Source of the DNA: Candolleomyces eurysporus
Lineage: Eukaryota; Basidiomycota; Agaricomycetes; Agaricales; Psathyrellaceae
Direction: 5' to 3'
Assembly: GCA_027579435.1 (NCBI GenBank)
Contig: JANBPK010001038.1
Coordinates: 1 to 64,000 of the forward strand
Length of the DNA stretch: 64,000 nt
In this document: positions 61,158 to 64,000 of the stretch, piece by piece
Numbering within the stretch: the stretch's first letter is position 1
Layout of the letters: each line of letters begins with the position of its first letter
The notes under the pieces: model-generated
Databases searched by the model: none
What the model saw: the letters and a program-made list of their open reading frames with translations, nothing else
Told to the model about the DNA's origin: nothing
Translations under genes and position numbers: made by a program

Positions 61158-62205
61158 ATGGACTCAGCCATTCTTCAAGGTTTCCCATTTACAGATCTAC
61201 CTCAAGATATAGGGAGGTCGATATTCCAGATCACGGCTGAGTTGGACGAAGAATCCGGGCGCTCTTGCGCCCTGGTTTCAAGGAAGATTAACTTATGGTA
61301 TGTGTTACAGACGACGAATTGGCTGCCACTCTGAACGGAATCAAGGGTAGAGCCCATACTTTACCGTACCATCATGCTCGGGAATAATATCCTCTTATCG
61401 AAGTTCTGCACTCTCATTCAAACTTCCGAAAGCAACTCTTCACGGAGATGCCCAAATTTCTTCGCCTTACACGTCAAATCGCTCTTCATCACTCGCGACG
61501 TCAACAACTACCGCTGCGATCCGAATTTGGAAGAAACACTAGTCGTCCTCCAATCGTGCTCTAATGTTGAATGGTTGGTTTTGTGGGGCTTCAGCCGAGA
61601 GGGAGAGAAAACGGCACTGAAAAACCTCCACACTTTTATGACATCCCCCGCCATATCCCCCCCGCCGCCTTTGCATCATGACGACCCTCTTTCCCGAAGA
61701 TCGGATTCATTTCCAACTTCCCATCTTTCAGAACGCAACACACCTCCAGTTGGGCTGGTACCAAACAAACAGGCTCAACTCACCAGACGACGTGAAATGG
61801 GATACGCTCGGGGAGCTCAAGAACCTAACGCACCTATCATTGTGTCCAGGATTTCAATTACAGGAAGGATACTCCCGACTGGTAGGAGAAATCATGTCCC
61901 TTTGTCCAGAATCCCTTCGGGTGTTCATTCTCTGGTTTTGCGACACTTCTTACTTCAATGAAGAATCCCCTGCTTATAATGACACTAGGGCCATATTCGA
62001 AGGACACATCGATATGCGGACAGTTGCTGCTTTTACGTTCATGGGACTCCATGGCTTCGAGGTGGCCAGTGAATACGGATTCAGTCGGTCGATTGATGAC
62101 GTGCTTAAAGATTGTGCTGGTATCACCCTTGGTGAAGATATGTGGAATTTGGCAGAAGATTTCATCGAGGATCGTCGTCGTACGATAGGGGCACTGCAGA
62201 TCTGA
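61158..62205 (+). CDS. F-box-like protein, copy 13 (one +1 frame break)
   Basis: Exons 61158-61297 (140 nt) and 61346-62205 sum to 1000 nt, one over a multiple of three. The excess is in a C7 run near 61657-61663; copies 3 and 11 have six positions there (SPRRLCI). With six Cs the frame is open for 332 residues. F-box core: TDLPQDIGRSIFQITAELD. Body: FFALHVKSLFITRDVNN, VVLQSCSNVEWLVLWGF, QLPIFQNATHLQLGW, KWDTLGELKNLTHLSL, SLRVFILWFCDTSYF. Tail: GEDMWNLAEDFIEDRRR, the KDFW site changed to EDMW. An in-frame ATG 27 nt upstream (61131) could extend it. It may be a live gene with a sequencing error, or a recent pseudogene. Confidence 0.7.
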
Positions 62206-62331
62206 AGCACTCCTCCTTTTCGGAAAATTCGGATAGGACGGACCCAAGTCACAAGATATTTAGCACGTAGCAGAAACATCGAGATAATAATACAAAAGGG
62301 CTCCAGACAGAGCACAAAGTTCTCGCAGCAC

Positions 62332-63279
62332 CTAATCCGCCTTGGGCTTAACCGCCTTGACAATAAACAAATTCGTATCCTGCGGGTCCTTCTCGACCTC
62401 CTTGAAACTGACAACCTCCAACCCCACCCCAGTTAACAACTCCTTCATATCTTCCTCCGTGTACCCAAATCGAGTAACATGATGACGATGTTCCTCAGGA
62501 ACTTCAGGAGGTGCTTCACCAGGCTTTAGGTATTGGTCAATGACGAGGAGTGCTCCTCCCGGTTTCAGGAAACCAATAAGGGCTGTAGTGATCTCGGCAG
62601 GGAATTCGAAGTGGTGGTAAGCTGAAGAGCACTGTTTCAACGGGTCTAAGGTCAGAGAAACACAGACTATTTATAAGAAGAAAATGGAGCGGTACTCACA
62701 AAGACGATATCAAACAACTTTCCAGGGAGAATGTCCTTGTCGGTAAGGATATTCGCAGTAATGGCATACGTCTCTTTCTCATCTGCACCCAACTCCTCTT
62801 TGAAACGCTTGTTGCATAGTTCGACAACACCACTGCTGATGTCCATCCCAACTACGCTACGAACATAAGGGTAGACTTCTTTGGCTACGAGACCTATTAG
62901 AAAAAGATCAATCATCTAAATTAGTATTGAGGCCAGCTTCAAGATATAGACTGACCAGTGCCGCATGCAAACTCGAGTACAGAGGTCGTTTCCTTGTTCA
63001 AAGTAGGGACAACTTCGCGGATCGCAACTCCGACCCTGTGAATATCGATAATCAATTAGCAGGCTCATTGACTGATTGTACGTATGATGGACAGTACCTT
63101 TGAGCACGCTCCCTAGCTCGAGGCCATTCGTCAAAAGTACTGGCATTTTCATCGAAATGCTGCTTGTTAGATTCCGTGATACCGAGGTGATGGCCATGAT
63201 GGCCATGCCCGTGTCCATGGGCATGGGCGTGAGCATGAGTATAATGGTGTTCGTGATGTTGGCCTTCGGTAGAGCTCAT
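62332..63279 (-). CDS. class I SAM-dependent methyltransferase B with His-rich N-terminus
   Basis: Exons 63279-63098, 63035-62956, 62893-62700 and 62631-62332 (252 codons). After a start of MSSTEGQHHEHHYT comes a stretch almost entirely of His, Ala and Gly (HAHAHAHGHGHGHHGHH), then the fold: LEFACGTGLVAKEV (SAM motif I), VGMDISSGVVELCN, LPGKLFDIVFCSSAYHHFE and IGFLKPGGALLVIDQY. It is paralogous to methyltransferase A, with introns at the equivalent places (after the ARERAQR helix, in CGTG and before CSSAYHH). The His-rich tract may bind metal or be a repeat expansion of CATGGG/CAT codons. Acceptor unknown. It is convergent with F-box copy 13, 127 bp apart. Confidence 0.82.
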
Positions 63280-63794
63280 CGTAATATGACTGAGATCGAG
63301 GTGCTACAAGTTGTTGCTGAGATCTTGGTTGAAGGAGCTGTTTGTCTTAGAAGCATGGTCGCGGTCCGCTTTATATACTGATACCCCGAATTATCCGAAT
63401 TTGACATGGTACGTCAAGATCAACCTTCGCAGCCATCATATCACCCGTTTGACCGGTTCGAAGGCTGCTTTACTGCGTATTCTCCTAGATTCTCCTCTCG
63501 AAACGTACTCCTGAGGACCTCCACAGTTGGAATGTTGTAACCAGGTCACGATTTTTGCTGCAAAAGGCACGAACTATGTTTCGTGTTAGTAAGCCTCTTC
63601 AGAGCGATCGAATTCGCAGTCGGCTGCCAAGCGGAAGAATTAATAACAGGACAACGGTCACTGGCTGGTGCTTTACGGCTTAGACGCTCAGTGCGCCAAA
63701 TGGTACTAATCAAGGTTCTCGACGAGTCAAAGTTCATGAAAAAACATGTGTTTACTCGGGACCCCATTCATTAACTTTCAATCAAACGAAAGGA

Positions 63795-64000
63795 GTCATA
63801 ACTGCGCAGCGGGAACGAACCTGATCCTACCTGGCGGCGTCCTCCCCTCTTCTGGATAACCCCCAAGGTTCTCAACATAGAACGCCACCTCAAATATCCC
63901 AATTCCACCTCCATTCTGCAGGCTATCTGCATTGTCCGGGCGAGACCCGACGAACGACAACTGCTCCTCATTCGAAGGTACTTCGAGGATAAGTTGAGGA
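63795..64000 (-). CDS. partial open frame at the window edge, unrecognised
   Basis: On the minus strand the frame from the right edge is open for about 68 codons: PQLILEVPSNEEQLSFVGS, RPDNADSLQNGGG, then GIFEVAFYVENLGGYPEEG and TPPGRIRFVPAAQL before a TGA. A GTAGGATC donor-like site follows the TPP codons, so the coding part may end there. No domain is recognised. It could be the end of a gene that lies mostly outside the window. Confidence 0.3.

Overview
The window looks like nuclear DNA from a basidiomycete fungus, most likely an agaricomycete. Genes are split by short GT-AG introns of about 45-130 nt, and the families present are typical of mushroom-forming fungi: expanded F-box paralogues, wax-synthase-like acyltransferases, DUF6533-type seven-helix proteins, a NACHT NTPase, polysaccharide lyase 14, an AA9 polysaccharide monooxygenase, and P-like and Helitron transposon remnants. 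Twenty single N characters sit beside homopolymer runs. At six places in or within genes, deleting the N restores an open frame, so many apparent breaks are probably assembly artefacts.

Layout. 1-14.5 kb is a transposon island: a possible solo LTR, an RMI1-like gene fragment, a decayed P-element-like transposase, two copies of a MITE-like repeat that both lie at sequence junctions, about 5 kb without recognisable genes, and a 5'-truncated Helitron helicase fused to a USP-like protease domain. The Helitron ends in a textbook hairpin plus CTAG 3' terminus. 14.6-26.3 kb carries three wax-synthase-like genes (the first two divergent), a 3' remnant of a fourth copy, and five tandem F-box genes. 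26.5-30.6 kb carries three more F-box copies on the minus strand, one of them dead. 30.8-34.9 kb holds two DUF6533 genes. 35.7-46.9 kb is a calmer stretch: an F-box/LRR-like gene, a Rab11/Ypt3 GTPase, two PL14 lyases and a SAM methyltransferase. 47.7-56 kb holds a third DUF6533 gene, another F-box gene, a NACHT NTPase and an AA9 enzyme. 57.2-63.3 kb returns to the F-box plus wax-synthase repeat landscape, with two dead F-box copies, one of them fused to a dead wax-synthase, two nearly intact F-box genes and a second methyltransferase. A partial minus-strand reading frame runs off the right edge.

How the genes relate. The main theme is one dispersed duplication system. Every scorable F-box copy has a first exon of exactly 140 nt (148 nt in one copy, through an 8-bp duplication), an intron in the same phase and the same C-terminal KDFW motif. 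Most share an upstream GCGCC...ATCGATAAG element. Wax-synthase copies are interleaved with them, and one junction joins the two families at a 7-nt microhomology. The F-box proteins may be substrate receptors for SCF ubiquitin ligases, and the acyltransferases and methyltransferases could act on small molecules, but nothing in the sequence shows that they form one pathway. No CRISPR array, rRNA or convincing tRNA was seen.
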